Assembly: GCA_023382935.1 (NCBI GenBank)
Contig: JAHDXL010000007.1
Location: 124,001-188,000, forward strand
From: Phycisphaerales bacterium
GTDB lineage: Bacteria; Planctomycetota; Phycisphaerae; Phycisphaerales; UBA1924
DNA: 64,000 nt
Direction: 5' to 3'
The position numbers were made by a program, and so were the translations under genes. Position 1 is the stretch's first letter; each line of letters begins with the position of its first letter. Positions 34,599 to 44,183 of this stretch are shown here, piece after piece. The notes below the pieces were generated by a model. The model saw only the letters and a program-made list of their open reading frames with translations, was not told the origin of the DNA and made no database searches.

Positions 34599-35157
34599 GT
34601 TCCACCTCCTCAGTCTCCGGGTCACGCTCACCCAGCGCGTCTCTCAACGCGCGCAGCGCCTGCCGGTGCCGTCCAGCCGCGGTGTTGCGGCTCAGGCCCA
34701 GCGTCACGCTGATCTGGTCAAAGGTCAGTCCGCACACGTGTTTGAGCACGATGATCTCTCGCAGGCGCCGCGGCAGGAGATCCACCGCCTGACGCAGTTC
34801 TGCGTCAGCGGGCATCGCGGGCGTGGGGTGTCCGGCAGTGGGAGGATGCTCGCGCGCCTGCGTGCGGCCCTCGCGTGCGGCGCGCCGGCGTTGCGCGCGA
34901 ATCTGGTTGATCGCCTCTCGCCGCACCAGTTGCGCCAGCCAGGCCCGCGCGTCGCTCACCTGTGCCAGCGTGCGCCGGTCAAGCGAGAGAACTCGGCAGA
35001 AGACCTGCTGCACGGCGTCCTCGCCGGCGGCCGCGTCGCACAGGAGCGCCCGCGCCAATGCAAGCATGGAGCCGGAATGTCGGCTCCACAACTCGCGGGC
35101 GGCCTGCTCGCTGCCCTTGTGCAACGCGACCAGTAGTTGTGCGTCGCTGCGGTGCAT
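34591..35157 (-). CDS. ECF-type RNA polymerase sigma factor
   Basis: A 188-residue sigma-70 family protein. Region 2 (residues 10-90: LWSRHSGSMLALARALLCDAA, VQQVFCRVL, ARAWLAQLVRREAINQIRAQRR) and region 4 (about 118-172: DLLPRRLREIIVLKHVCGLTFDQISVTLGLS followed by NTAAGRH) are both visible; regions 1.1 and 3 are absent as in ECF sigmas. The start has TAGGAT eight bases upstream. It overlaps the putative anti-sigma gene by eight bases. Its regulon is not visible from this window. Confidence 0.9.
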   Translation of the reverse strand: MHRSDAQLLVALHKGSEQAARELWSRHSGSMLALARALLCDAAAGEDAVQQVFCRVLSLDRRTLAQVSDARAWLAQLVRREAINQIRAQRRRAAREGRTQAREHPPTAGHPTPAMPADAELRQAVDLLPRRLREIIVLKHVCGLTFDQISVTLGLSRNTAAGRHRQALRALRDALGERDPETEEVEHA

Positions 35158-35209
35158 CCTCGCTCATCCTACCGGAACCGCCGGCGCAGCCGATCGTTTC
35201 ATGACGGTC

Positions 35210-36277
35210 TCACTGCCCTTCGAGCGACCGGATAACGTTGGTCAGTCGCGTCCGGAACTTCTGGTCCGTCTCGCCGGCCCGGGTGAAAGACGGCGCGAGC
35301 ACCTTGGCCGACACGCCGAACTCACCGCCAGCCACCCGCTGATTGATCCGTTCCAGTTGCTGGAGCGCATCGGGCTGGCCCCACACGCCGATGATCTGCG
35401 TATACGCCTCGGCGGCTTGCTTCAGGTCGGAGCCGATGGCCTCCGGCCCCTGCTCGATTAGTGCCAAAAACTCGGCCTTGCCGGTGCCCTGCTCGTCGCT
35501 CAACATTTCACCCACTTCGCGCAGCGTCGCCGGGTCGCCGGACACTCGGGCCATCCATGGCAGGAAAATATCGCGCTCGCCCGTGATGGCGTATCTGGAT
35601 CGCCCCGGGTCGTCCTTCGGGAGCGAGCGCAGGGTCGTCGCGATGGTGAGCCTGGAGTCGGCGTCGAGCACGCCCGCCCGCAACAGGCTCTCCGCCTCAT
35701 CCATTGCCTGATTCGTGATCGCCATACCCACCAGCGAGCCGATCAGGATCGGCTCCTCGGCCGCGTGGGAGCCCATGCGCACCATGGCCGCGATGTACTC
35801 GGCGCTCCTGGCGCCGTTGCCCTCGACGGCAGCCTGACGGGCGCACAGCCGAAGCAGGCGAGAGCCGTTGCGCATCGGGCTCAGGTGCGGAATGAGCGCG
35901 AACAAGCCCTCCTCATAGGCGGTCTCGAAGTTGCACTTGCGCAGGCGGCTGGCGCGAACGAGTCCATCAGCGGTGTGGTGCAGCGCGGCAGTATCTTCGG
36001 TGAACCAGGCGGGGATGACGGACCCGTCCACCGAGTCGCCGATCTTCTCCCAGTCCACTGCGCGGAGTTTCTCGCTGGTTTCGCGGTCGATGGTGCTCAG
36101 GTGCTGCCAGTAGAGAATGGCCGCATTGCGGTCTTCCGGCTTGACGAAGTTGGCCGGCTGAGCGGGCGCTCCCGTCGCCGACGACAGGACGGATGCAGAG
36201 GCGGTGGCGGTGCACGCCAGTCCGGCGGCCAGCGCCAGGGCCGGTAGCGTACGAGCGAAGGTCCGAATCGTGGGCAT
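35210..36277 (-). CDS. Secreted protein of unknown function
   Basis: A 355-residue exported protein. GGAAGGAG lies before ATG 36277, and the signal peptide (ALALAAGLACTATASAS) ends near residue 30. The rest is mostly helical, without recognised motifs or a membrane anchor. It lies between the ECF sigma gene and ftsH on the same strand; the ftsH terminator upstream suggests its own promoter or partial read-through. Confidence 0.75.
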   Translation of the reverse strand: MPTIRTFARTLPALALAAGLACTATASASVLSSATGAPAQPANFVKPEDRNAAILYWQHLSTIDRETSEKLRAVDWEKIGDSVDGSVIPAWFTEDTAALHHTADGLVRASRLRKCNFETAYEEGLFALIPHLSPMRNGSRLLRLCARQAAVEGNGARSAEYIAAMVRMGSHAAEEPILIGSLVGMAITNQAMDEAESLLRAGVLDADSRLTIATTLRSLPKDDPGRSRYAITGERDIFLPWMARVSGDPATLREVGEMLSDEQGTGKAEFLALIEQGPEAIGSDLKQAAEAYTQIIGVWGQPDALQQLERINQRVAGGEFGVSAKVLAPSFTRAGETDQKFRTRLTNVIRSLEGQ

Positions 36278-36317
36278 GACTTGCTCCTTCCAGGTGCCGG
36301 CCCGGAGCGGGACGGCA

Positions 36318-36354
36318 CAAAAGAGACACCGCACACGCGGCTGCGTGTGCGGGT
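36318..36354 (-). terminator. Rho-independent terminator after ftsH
   Basis: Read on the minus strand, CCGCACACGC and GCGTGTGCGG pair across a four-base loop and are followed by TGTCTCTTTTG. It starts about 30 bases after the ftsH stop. Confidence 0.85.
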
Positions 36355-36381
36355 GTTCCAAAAAAACCCGTTGTGGATCAA

Positions 36382-38442
36382 TCACGCCGGGCTGGGGATC
36401 ACGTCGGGCGGGAAGTCGGTCTGCCCGTCGCTGCCTCGGGGGGCTGTTCGGTCGCGAGCATTTCGCGTTTCGGCTTCCAGCAGGTCGACCACGCTGGGCT
36501 TGTCCAGTCTTTCGCCTCGCATCAGCGTCTGAACCTCATCGGCCGTCAGGGTCTCGTGTTTGAGCAAGGCTTCGGCCACCGCGACCACCTTGTCCCAGTT
36601 GGCGTCGAGGATCTCCTCGGCGTCGCGGTAGGCATCGTCGATCAGTTGCCGCACTTCCTGGTCGATGGTGCGGGCCGTGTCTTCTGAATAGTCCTTCTCG
36701 GGCAGGAACATCTCGCGAGTGTCGAGTGGCGCGTAGCGCACGAATCCCAGTTTCGGCGACATGCCCCAGTCGAGGATCATCGTGCGCGCCAGTTGCGTGG
36801 CCTGCATGATGTCCTGCGAGGCGCCGCTGCTCACATCACCCATCGCCCGTTCCTCGGCGATGCGCCCTCCGCACGTCACCCGCATGGTGGCAAGCAGCCA
36901 CTTCTTCGAGTATCCCATCCGGTCCTTTTCGGGCAAACTGAACGTCGCGCCGCCGGCGCTGCCGCGCGGGATGATCGTCACCTTGTGCAGCGGGTCGGCG
37001 TCCTTGAGCAGGGCCTGGAGCACCGCGTGCCCCGCTTCGTGATACGCGACCAGTTTGTTCTCTTCCTTCTCGCGGTTGCGGCTCTTGCGGGCGCGACCGA
37101 ACTTGACCTTGTCGCGGGCTTCCTCGAGGTCTTCGTGCTCGATGAAGTCCTTGTTCTGCATGGTGGCTGCGATCGCCCCCTCGTTGATGATCGCGGCCAA
37201 GTCGGCGCCGCTGAACATCGGGGTGCCTCGCGCGATCTTCTCAAGGTCGACATCCTCGCCCAGTTTGACCTTCTTGGCGTGAACCTTGAGGATTTCCAGA
37301 CGCCCCTTGAGGTCGGGTAGCGGAACGGTGATCTGCCGGTCGAAGCGGCCCGGGCGCGTCAGTGCCGGGTCGAGCACGTCACCGCGGTTGGTGGCCGCGA
37401 TGACGATCACGCCGTCGCTGCTGGTGAACCCGTCCATCTCGACGAGGATGGCGTTGAGGGTCTGCTCCCGTTCGTCGTTGCCGCCCCCGCTGAAGCCCCC
37501 GCCGCGACGGCGCCCGACCGCGTCGATCTCATCGAGAAATATGATGCACGGGGCGCTTTCCTTGGCCTGCTTGAACAGGTCACGCACGCGGCTGGCTCCC
37601 ACACCCACGAACATCTCCACGAAGTCAGAGCCGGAAATCGAGAAGAACGGCACGTCTGCCTCGCCGGCGATGGCCTTGGCGAGCAGCGTCTTGCCGCACC
37701 CGGGGTCGCCAATCAGCAGCACCCCGCGCGGAATCCGCCCCCCCAGCCGCGTGAACTTCTTGGGATTGCGCAGGAACTCGATGATCTCCTTCACCTCGTC
37801 CTTGGCCTCGTCGATGCCCGCGACGTCCTTGAACGTCACCCCAGTCATCTCCTTGGTCAGACGCTGGTGACGGCTCTTGCCGAAGTTGCCCAGCATCCCC
37901 GCTCCGCCCGCCGCCCCGCGCAGCCCGCGGCTGACCATCATCCAGATCAGTAGCATGATCAGCAGCACCGGACCGAAGAAGATCAGCAACTGGAACCAGG
38001 GCGACGGCGCACGGGCCAGCATCTCGACTCCGGCCTCCTGCAACTGCTTCACGTACAACTCGCGCGTCGCCGAGTTCATCTGCACGATCACGGTCTGCCG
38101 ACCCGAGCGCGACTCGGGCTGCTGAATCTCGGCGATGATCGCGTCGTCACGTACCAACACCGGCATGTTGGGCACCAGATCCTGTGCCGCCACATGCTTC
38201 ATCAGTTCGTTGAACGTGACCCGGTTCCCGCTCTGAGAGTAACTCAGGAACATCACCATCATCACGATCAGCAGCACGACCGTGATAAACCCGAACAACC
38301 CGTTGCGGTTCGGGGCTCCCGCAGTCGTCTTGCCGCCAGCCTGCCCGTTGCCCGTGCCGGGCTTGCTCTCGGGAGATGACGGTTCCGAAGCGATCAGCCT
38401 CCCGGGATCCGGGGTCTTCTTCTTGGAGTTTCGATCAGGCAT
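36382..38442 (-). CDS. ftsH: ATP-dependent zinc metalloprotease FtsH
   Basis: A protein of 686 residues (690 if translation starts at ATG 38454). Two membrane helices (about 45-65 and 145-165) flank the periplasmic domain. The AAA+ module has Walker A GDPGCGKT (about 245-252), Walker [12 protein letters not shown] and the second region of homology [17 protein letters not shown]. The protease zinc site HEAGH is at about 468-472. It degrades membrane and regulatory proteins as a hexamer. GGAAAG precedes ATG 38442. Length and domain order are normal for the family. Confidence 0.97.
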   Translation of the reverse strand: MPDRNSKKKTPDPGRLIASEPSSPESKPGTGNGQAGGKTTAGAPNRNGLFGFITVVLLIVMMVMFLSYSQSGNRVTFNELMKHVAAQDLVPNMPVLVRDDAIIAEIQQPESRSGRQTVIVQMNSATRELYVKQLQEAGVEMLARAPSPWFQLLIFFGPVLLIMLLIWMMVSRGLRGAAGGAGMLGNFGKSRHQRLTKEMTGVTFKDVAGIDEAKDEVKEIIEFLRNPKKFTRLGGRIPRGVLLIGDPGCGKTLLAKAIAGEADVPFFSISGSDFVEMFVGVGASRVRDLFKQAKESAPCIIFLDEIDAVGRRRGGGFSGGGNDEREQTLNAILVEMDGFTSSDGVIVIAATNRGDVLDPALTRPGRFDRQITVPLPDLKGRLEILKVHAKKVKLGEDVDLEKIARGTPMFSGADLAAIINEGAIAATMQNKDFIEHEDLEEARDKVKFGRARKSRNREKEENKLVAYHEAGHAVLQALLKDADPLHKVTIIPRGSAGGATFSLPEKDRMGYSKKWLLATMRVTCGGRIAEERAMGDVSSGASQDIMQATQLARTMILDWGMSPKLGFVRYAPLDTREMFLPEKDYSEDTARTIDQEVRQLIDDAYRDAEEILDANWDKVVAVAEALLKHETLTADEVQTLMRGERLDKPSVVDLLEAETRNARDRTAPRGSDGQTDFPPDVIPSPA

Positions 38443-38567
38443 CCATCTTTCCATTCGGTCCGACCGGCCGGCGCGTTCGCACCATTGTCTAGGCAAGCGC
38501 CAACTCCCGTCTACGCTAGGCTTGTGTACGTATCACTTCGCGCTCCGGTTCGTTTCCGATGCATCCC

Positions 38568-39095
38568 CTACCAGTCCGCTCGAAGTTCCGAAACCACGTC
38601 CTCGGCCAGTTCGGAGATCGCGCTGCGCTGCCCAATTTCGGCTCGTTCACCCGTGCCCCGCGCCGGAACGAACACCGACACGGCCGCGAATCTTTCACGC
38701 GATACCAACACCTGCCCGGTCCGGTTGTCCACCCAGTCAAAGCGAATCTCGATGCGCACCGCCTGCTCCTGCACCAGCCCGGAGCCGCGCGTCACTGACA
38801 GCCGATCGTACTCCACGCCCGTGATCGTCCCCTGAAGGGTCGTATCCGCCGATCGTCCGACCGTCACCACCCAAGGCGTCGAACGCTGAATCTGCTTGAC
38901 AAGGGCTTCGGTCAGTTGCGTTTCAAGCCCCGTTGCGTGCGTCTCGTTCTTGAAGATGGGCACCGAGATCGACTGCACGTGACCGGAATAGGTGGAACCC
39001 CACGCGTACCCGCGCGTTGGATCTGAGGCACACCCGGAACAGGCGATGGCTCCCGCGAGCGCCAGAACCCCCAGAGAGGTCTCAAGGCGTCGCAT
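38568..39095 (-). CDS. lptE: LptE-like LPS-assembly lipoprotein
   Basis: A 175-residue lipoprotein with signal ending in CSGC. The body has the LptE-type pattern (VQSISVPIFKNET, LTEALVKQIQ, then two strands and a long C-terminal helix ISELAEDVVSEL). LptE plugs the LptD barrel that exports LPS to the outer surface, so its presence supports a Gram-negative type outer membrane. The start overlaps the end of the BamD-like gene by 14 bases. Confidence 0.82.
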   Translation of the reverse strand: MRRLETSLGVLALAGAIACSGCASDPTRGYAWGSTYSGHVQSISVPIFKNETHATGLETQLTEALVKQIQRSTPWVVTVGRSADTTLQGTITGVEYDRLSVTRGSGLVQEQAVRIEIRFDWVDNRTGQVLVSRERFAAVSVFVPARGTGERAEIGQRSAISELAEDVVSELRADW

Positions 39096-40089
39096 TGGGT
39101 CCCACCTCTTCCCCGCTCGATTCATCAACCTTGTTCGGCTGGTCGAGCAGGCCTCGCTGCTGAAGAATCTTCACCGCCTCGGCTGCGGCCGCGGTCGTCG
39201 GATGCGCGCGGATCAGTCGTCGCAACGTGTACCGGGCCGACTCTTCGTCGCTCTGGCGGAGATACCACCGCGCCGTGTCGAGCAAGTGATCGGCCGCGGA
39301 TTCGTCGACCCAGGTTTCCAACTGCACGGTGACGCCGGCCTGCTCGGCTTCGGCGGGGTAGCGAGCCTGGAAGTCTTCGATCAGAACGCGGGCTTCCGTC
39401 AAACCGCTCTGGTCGTAGCGCGGGCCCTTGTACGAAGCGATGTTGGCGAAAATCTCGCGCAACGCCGCATAGCGTCGGTTCTGACTTTCCGGGTAATTGG
39501 CCACGAAGATGCCATACATGTCCGCCGCCATGCGCATCTCGCGCTTGCCGTAGTAGTAGTCGCCCAGATCCAGCGCCGCAATCTCGGCCAGTTGACTGCC
39601 CGGCATGCGCTCCTGCACCCGGATCATCAACTCCTCACCCAGCGATGTCGCGTTCTCGACTCGCAATCCGAAAAACTTGCGCTTCATTCCATCGAGGTAC
39701 TTCTTGGCGATCTCATGCTCACGCTCCACGGCCTTTGGAAACTCCGGCGAGCCGTAGAACTGCTTGATGATCGCCTCGTAGTCATACAGAGCCTCGTATT
39801 CGTCCTTGAGCGCCAGTTTGGCGTCCCCGCGCAGCAGGTAGCCCTGCGGCACGTCGGGGTTGCTGGTGTACTTGTTGGTGTCCATCCACCGGTTGAGGAT
39901 CTTCAGCGCCACGGCGGGCTTGTCGGCCGCCAGCAGACGCCTCGCCTCGGCCAGCACGGGATCCCCCTGCTCGGCCTGTTCGCCGGTCCAGTCCTGGCCC
40001 TCCAGCAACTGCCCCCGGTCCTGCGCAAGGGCCAAACCGCCTGCACCCAAAGCAGTCACAAACCACCCGATGGCAGCCCATCTTCTCAT
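39082..40089 (-). CDS. BamD-like TPR outer-membrane assembly protein
   Basis: A 335-residue exported protein with signal peptide (cleavage near ALAQ). The body is a row of TPR-like helix pairs (EARRLLAADKPAVALKIL, DYEAIIKQFYGSPEFPKAVE, ALDLGDYYYGKREMRMAADMYGIFVANYP, TLRRLIRAHP), as in BamD/YfiO, although no lipobox Cys is visible. It likely belongs to the beta-barrel assembly pathway, with lptE next to it. A TATGCT element lies six bases before the ATG. Confidence 0.75.
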   Translation of the reverse strand: MRRWAAIGWFVTALGAGGLALAQDRGQLLEGQDWTGEQAEQGDPVLAEARRLLAADKPAVALKILNRWMDTNKYTSNPDVPQGYLLRGDAKLALKDEYEALYDYEAIIKQFYGSPEFPKAVEREHEIAKKYLDGMKRKFFGLRVENATSLGEELMIRVQERMPGSQLAEIAALDLGDYYYGKREMRMAADMYGIFVANYPESQNRRYAALREIFANIASYKGPRYDQSGLTEARVLIEDFQARYPAEAEQAGVTVQLETWVDESAADHLLDTARWYLRQSDEESARYTLRRLIRAHPTTAAAAEAVKILQQRGLLDQPNKVDESSGEEVGPNATP

Positions 40090-40095
40090 GCCGAC

Positions 40096-40101
40096 AGCAT
40101 A
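40096..40101 (-). promoter_or_regulatory. -10 element of a probable leaderless promoter
   Basis: TATGCT on the minus strand is separated by six bases from ATG 40089, without a Shine-Dalgarno sequence. Confidence 0.55.
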
Positions 40102-40244
40102 GTCCGCCCGGACGACTCGCTCCGACAGTACTGCTCATGCACAGGCCCAGGAGCCCAACCCTGCGAATCGGTCTGTGTCGTCCGTCTGGCCGGAGTTCCG
40201 AAGGTTCGACGCTTCTCCTTCGCTCCAGGGGCAGGCGGAGGGAA

Positions 40245-40802
40245 TCACTTCTCGCCGGTGTCGCCCGCGGACATGGACATGCCGGTGATGCGGGTCTCGA
40301 ATGCGATCTGACCGGCAACGATGCCTTGGGCAGCCGTGACGAACCGGCGCGGGCTGTACTTCTCTTCCTTGCAGAGGATGTAAAGGTCATCGCCCGGCTC
40401 GACCGCACGCCGAAAAACCGTGTCGTCCAGGCGCATGAAAACGGCGAGTTGAGGACGCGTGTGACGCGAATTGTACATGAAGCAGGCGACCTGAGCGGCC
40501 GACTCGACCATCAGAACGCCGGGATACATCGGCTTGCCGGGGAAGTGCCCGCGCACCCAGAACTCGTCGTGTCGGACGTGCTTGAGCCCGATGCCGCGCG
40601 CATACCTGTCGTCATGCCAGATGATGCGATCGATCAGGGCCATCTCGTAGCGATGGGGATTGATCTTCGCAATGGTGTCGGCGTCGGCAACGCAGGCGGA
40701 CAGATCGATACCGTCGATGGGGAACAGCAGTTTGGACCGCAGCCCGTCCATCTCAGGCAGACCCCGGGATCCGGGAGATGGTGTCTTCTGGGAAACCGAC
40801 AT
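40245..40802 (-). CDS. fabZ: 3-hydroxyacyl-ACP dehydratase, FabZ type
   Basis: A 185-residue hotdog-fold protein that dehydrates 3-hydroxyacyl-ACP in fatty-acid elongation. The motif NPHRYEMALID and the catalytic block GHFPGKPMYPGVLMVE (His and Glu) are intact. An N-terminal extension of about 40 residues is longer than in typical FabZ. It lies seven bases downstream of the small histone-like gene and probably shares its transcript. Confidence 0.92.
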   Translation of the reverse strand: MSVSQKTPSPGSRGLPEMDGLRSKLLFPIDGIDLSACVADADTIAKINPHRYEMALIDRIIWHDDRYARGIGLKHVRHDEFWVRGHFPGKPMYPGVLMVESAAQVACFMYNSRHTRPQLAVFMRLDDTVFRRAVEPGDDLYILCKEEKYSPRRFVTAAQGIVAGQIAFETRITGMSMSAGDTGEK

Positions 40803-40809
40803 AACCCGC

Positions 40810-40983
40810 TCACGCGTCCGTCCGTACCTCGAGCATTTCCGCGCGGATTTCCTGCGCCAGGTTCTTCACATCCTGCATGGCCTTGCGCACGCGTGTGCCC
40901 GCCGCCTTGTTGCCACCCTTGGCCTTGTTGTAGTCCTCGCGGATGGCTTCGATTGCCTGCTGAAGCTGATCGAGTCGGTCCAC
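40810..40983 (-). CDS. Small histone H1-like (Hc1-type) protein
   Basis: A 57-residue protein. The GTG at 40983 is chosen because AGGAAGGAAACAG precedes it and the helical pattern begins there (VDRLDQLQQAIEAIREDYNKAKGG); longer frames would add unrelated sequence. The lysine/alanine-rich middle (NKAAGTRVRKAMQDVKNLAQEI) resembles the N-terminal domain of chlamydial Hc1-like proteins found widely in the PVC group. DNA binding is inferred. TATGCT at 41080-41075 may be its -10, with a leader of about 85 bases. Confidence 0.7.
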   Translation of the reverse strand: MDRLDQLQQAIEAIREDYNKAKGGNKAAGTRVRKAMQDVKNLAQEIRAEMLEVRTDA

Positions 40984-41094
40984 GGCTGTTTCCTTCCTCA
41001 AGAGATAGGCGCCAAAGACGCTGCACGAGACTGGGGACAGAACTGCCCCACGCCGCCCCGTGGCGACGGTTGACAGCATAGCCCATCCTACCGG

Positions 41095-42102
41095 TCAGCG
41101 GAGCAATTGGTGCCCCAGCGTTTCGACGAGCCGCAATGCTGTTTCCAGATACACGGGGCTTCCTTCGCGCCCCAGGAACGCGGGGGCGCATGAGGCCATC
41201 ATCAATCGCCGAATGTTGGCAAGATCGGCATATTCATCCCCAGTTTTGAGGCCATGCTGCCGTCGCAACTTCGCCATGGCCGAAACCGGCTTGACGCCGT
41301 GCAACATCTGCTCGTGCCCCCAGTACTGCCGCTCCAGGTACACCGCATCCTCGACCCAGTGCCCCGCGTGGACCAGCGCCAAGTCGATCAGCACCACTTC
41401 GCCCTCGCCGCGGTCGGGCCCGCGGTGCATGGCGTTCCCAGGGTGCAGGTCGCCGTGGCACCAGGTGCAGATCGGCCGGCGTCGCCAGCGGTCGATCAGG
41501 TCGGGCAGCCCCCGGTGGACCTTGCGCAGCCCCTCCGACCAGCGCTGCTCATGCTCGATGTGATTGTCTCGAACCGCTTCCCGGGCCCGATCTACCAATT
41601 TCACCCAGTCAGGGGGGGACGGGCGATCGGCTTCTGTCACCGGCTTGATCTCGGCGGCCCGACGGTGGAACTCGCAGGCGGCCTCGAGAAGCGCAGTCAC
41701 CTGCTCCTTGGCCAAATCGTGCCCGAGGGTGCCCCCCCGCAGGCGCTCCACCACCAGCCAGGCCAGGTCGTAGTTGCCCAGTTTGTCGCCCGAGGCCACG
41801 ATGCGCGGGGTGCTATGGCAGACGTGGTTGGAGCCGGGTGTCCAAGAGCCCAAGCGGGTGCTCCAGAAGTGCTCGGTGTAGCCTACGGGGAGTTTGACGA
41901 GCACGTCCATCGACTGCCCGTCGTCAAAGGTCCAGGTGCTCATGCCCGTCGCGGCGCCGCCCATCTGCCAGGTGGAGCGGAACCACTGGATGGGTCCGAG
42001 ACGGCCTTGGCAGGCTTCATGGACGACCGGCGCCAGTTCGCCGGCCAGGGCTTGGGGATCGGCGGACAGCCCGCCACAGTCACTCGCGCGTGGGTGTTTC
42101 AA
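41095..42102 (-). CDS. Aminoglycoside-phosphotransferase-fold kinase
   Basis: A 335-residue protein of the APH/choline-kinase fold. The catalytic loop is TWCHGDLHPGNAM and the metal-binding Asp lies in VVLIDLALVHAG. Substrates of this family range from antibiotics to sugars and choline, so none is assigned. The start is TTG 42102 with AAGGAA ten bases upstream, 24 bases after the ksgA stop. An unusual start, but no better one fits. Confidence 0.82.
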   Translation of the reverse strand: MKHPRASDCGGLSADPQALAGELAPVVHEACQGRLGPIQWFRSTWQMGGAATGMSTWTFDDGQSMDVLVKLPVGYTEHFWSTRLGSWTPGSNHVCHSTPRIVASGDKLGNYDLAWLVVERLRGGTLGHDLAKEQVTALLEAACEFHRRAAEIKPVTEADRPSPPDWVKLVDRAREAVRDNHIEHEQRWSEGLRKVHRGLPDLIDRWRRRPICTWCHGDLHPGNAMHRGPDRGEGEVVLIDLALVHAGHWVEDAVYLERQYWGHEQMLHGVKPVSAMAKLRRQHGLKTGDEYADLANIRRLMMASCAPAFLGREGSPVYLETALRLVETLGHQLLR

Positions 42103-42126
42103 CGCAACGGGTTCCTTGACTCGTGC

Positions 42127-42948
42127 CTACACCATATCGACCGAGGCGGCGACTTTCACGAACTCTTCAGGCGACATCTCGCAGACGCGGCGAGTAGGCT
42201 CCAGATCGGGCGGAAGCGGCAGTCCCAGGGTCCGAGAGGCCGGGGCGATCTGCTTGCGACGCTGCGTGAAAAGTTTCTGGGCAGTCTCGGCCAGCGCGAC
42301 CAGGTCGGGGGTGAGCGGACGGGGGGTTCGCATCAGGGCGATCATGGCGCTGTCGACTTTCGGTCTCGGCCAGAAGCACGCTGGCGGAAGGGTGGCCAGT
42401 CGGTGGACCTCTGCGGCCGCGCGGGCGACCACGCTGATCGACCCGTAGTCCTCGTCGCCCGGACGGGCCATGATGCGTTTGGCCACCTCGCGTTGGATGG
42501 TGACATACATCGCCCGGCACTGGGGGAAGCGCGTCAGCAGGATGAGCAGCAGGGGGGTGCCGGCGCCGTAGGGCAGGTTGGCGACCAGCAGGAAAGGCTC
42601 CCCGGCCAGCGCCTCGACCAGCGCGGGTGAGAGTGATCGCTTGGACGTCAGGCAGTCGCCGCGGATGAGCGTGAAATTGGCGTTCCCGGCAAAGCGGTCG
42701 GCCAGCAGGTCGCACAGCCCGTCGTCGAGTTCACAGGCAACCACGCGGCAGCCGCGATCCAGCAGTTCTTCGGTGAGCGTGCCGGTGCCGGGCCCGACTT
42801 CAAGCACCAGATCGTTCGCCCGCACACCGGAGGCATCGACGAGCCGGCGGATGAGGTTGTGATCGATGAGGAAATTCTGTCCCAAGGACCTCTTGGGTGA
42901 CAGGCCTCGCTGGTCGAGCATGCTTCGGATCTGCGCCAGCGTCTGCAC
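42127..42948 (-). CDS. rsmA: 16S rRNA dimethyladenosine transferase KsgA
   Basis: A 273-residue enzyme that dimethylates two adjacent adenosines near the 3' end of 16S rRNA. Motifs: SLGQNFLID at the N-terminus, SAM motif I LEVGPGTGTLTEEL, and the catalytic NLPYGAGTP (NLPY). The C-terminal domain has KVDSAMIAL. Translation starts at GTG 42948, one base after the stop of the upstream HAD gene, so the two are coupled. Confidence 0.95.
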   Translation of the reverse strand: MQTLAQIRSMLDQRGLSPKRSLGQNFLIDHNLIRRLVDASGVRANDLVLEVGPGTGTLTEELLDRGCRVVACELDDGLCDLLADRFAGNANFTLIRGDCLTSKRSLSPALVEALAGEPFLLVANLPYGAGTPLLLILLTRFPQCRAMYVTIQREVAKRIMARPGDEDYGSISVVARAAAEVHRLATLPPACFWPRPKVDSAMIALMRTPRPLTPDLVALAETAQKLFTQRRKQIAPASRTLGLPLPPDLEPTRRVCEMSPEEFVKVAASVDMV

Positions 42949-42949
42949 G

Positions 42950-43837
42950 TCACCATGCTCCCGCGAGGATCTGGTCGATGGCGTAGGCGACGCCGTCGTC
43001 GGCGTTGGAGCGGGTGATGATGTCGGCGACGGCGCGGGCCTCGGGTGCCGCGTTGCCCATCGCGATGCCCAGAGCCGCTTCGCGCAGCATGGTCACGTCG
43101 TTGACGTGGTCGCCCAGAGCACAGACGCGCGGGTTGAACAGGGCATTCTGCTCGGCGAACCATTGGACGGCCGACCACTTATGGGCGCGGGCGTCGAAGA
43201 CCTCCAGCACATGCACTTCGCGTCCTCCGGCGTTCTGCAGGTCGCTGCTGATGACGGCCGGGAAGGAATGGAGGAGAGCCGACGGACCGAAGTGGTCGCG
43301 CAGGCGGCGCATGAGCGGGACCGAGCGGTGGGCATCGGCGACAATGCTGGCGCGGATGGTGTATTCGGGGTGAGCGTCCTGTTCGAGGGACTGGACGAAC
43401 TTGAGTTCGACCTTAAGGGCCTCGAACCACCAGACCGACACCGGATCAATCTCGTGGTGGTCTGGCCCGGTGACGACCAGGTAGTCAAACCCGGCGGCGT
43501 AGCGGTCCTTGAGGACCAGGGCCGCGTTGCCCTCTTCGTGGAAGGCCTCGACCGCATGAGCGACGGTGCTTGGGCTCATGGCAAAGCGATGAAGCGTCCT
43601 GCCACTGGCCACGTCGGCGATCATCGCCCCGCCCGCCACGGCCACCGGGCCGACATGCCCGATGTCCTCGAGAATGTGCCGACACTCGACCAGCCCTCGG
43701 CCGGTGCATGGGAAGATGGCAAGCCCCGCCTCGCGGGCGCGCTGCACCGCGGCCCGATTCCCGGGCGAAACGGTGCCGTCGGGCCCGAGCAGCGTGCCAT
43801 CGAGATCCAGGGCGAGGATGTCGTAGTGGAGCGCCAC
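42950..43837 (-). CDS. Cof-type HAD hydrolase
   Basis: A 295-residue phosphatase of the HAD superfamily, Cof/type IIB. Motif I is DLDGTLLGPDG with the nucleophile Asp, motif II lies in FPCTGRG, and motifs III/IV are ALGDHVNDVTML. A type IIB cap is located between them. Such enzymes act on sugar phosphates or similar metabolites; the substrate is not predictable. GTG 43837 follows TACGCT plus six bases. It is the first gene of the HAD-ksgA-kinase unit. Confidence 0.88.
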   Translation of the reverse strand: MALHYDILALDLDGTLLGPDGTVSPGNRAAVQRAREAGLAIFPCTGRGLVECRHILEDIGHVGPVAVAGGAMIADVASGRTLHRFAMSPSTVAHAVEAFHEEGNAALVLKDRYAAGFDYLVVTGPDHHEIDPVSVWWFEALKVELKFVQSLEQDAHPEYTIRASIVADAHRSVPLMRRLRDHFGPSALLHSFPAVISSDLQNAGGREVHVLEVFDARAHKWSAVQWFAEQNALFNPRVCALGDHVNDVTMLREAALGIAMGNAAPEARAVADIITRSNADDGVAYAIDQILAGAW

Positions 43838-43843
43838 GGTCTG

Positions 43844-43849
43844 AGCGTA
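43844..43849 (-). promoter_or_regulatory. -10 element of a probable leaderless promoter
   Basis: TACGCT on the minus strand lies six bases before GTG 43837; no ribosome binding site fits between them. Confidence 0.55.
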
Positions 43850-44050
43850 GCCCGACAGTGTTCAGGGCAGAGGACAGGGAGTCTCGCAGGGAAGCGCGCC
43901 GAGGGGCGGAGGAGAGTCGGCGGCCGCGCGTCTTGAGTGAACGCGTGCTCGGCGCCGGTGTGGGGGGGGGTCATGTCCTGACGCTGGAATCCTCTCGCGG
44001 CGGCGCACCGCCGTCGCCTGCCGACGCGTCCGAGTGACGCAGGGCACGGA

Positions 44051-44080
44051 GGCATCTGTCCGCGTGGATGCCGTTTTTCT
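44051..44080 (+). terminator. Orphan terminator-like hairpin in a gene-free leader
   Basis: GGCATC (44051-44056) and GATGCC (44067-44072) pair across a 10-base loop and are followed by GTTTTTCTT. There is no plus-strand gene before it in the 346-bp gap 43838-44183, so it would end a short RNA or act as an attenuator about 105 bases before the gene at 44184. The rest of the gap shows no gene. Confidence 0.6.
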
Positions 44081-44183
44081 TCAAAGGACGTGAGAGATTG
44101 GCGTGCGGGGCGCAGAGAGAGACTGAAGGCCGGAGGAGTCTGGCCTCGGGATACACGCACACCCAAATCAGGAGACCTCCGTG

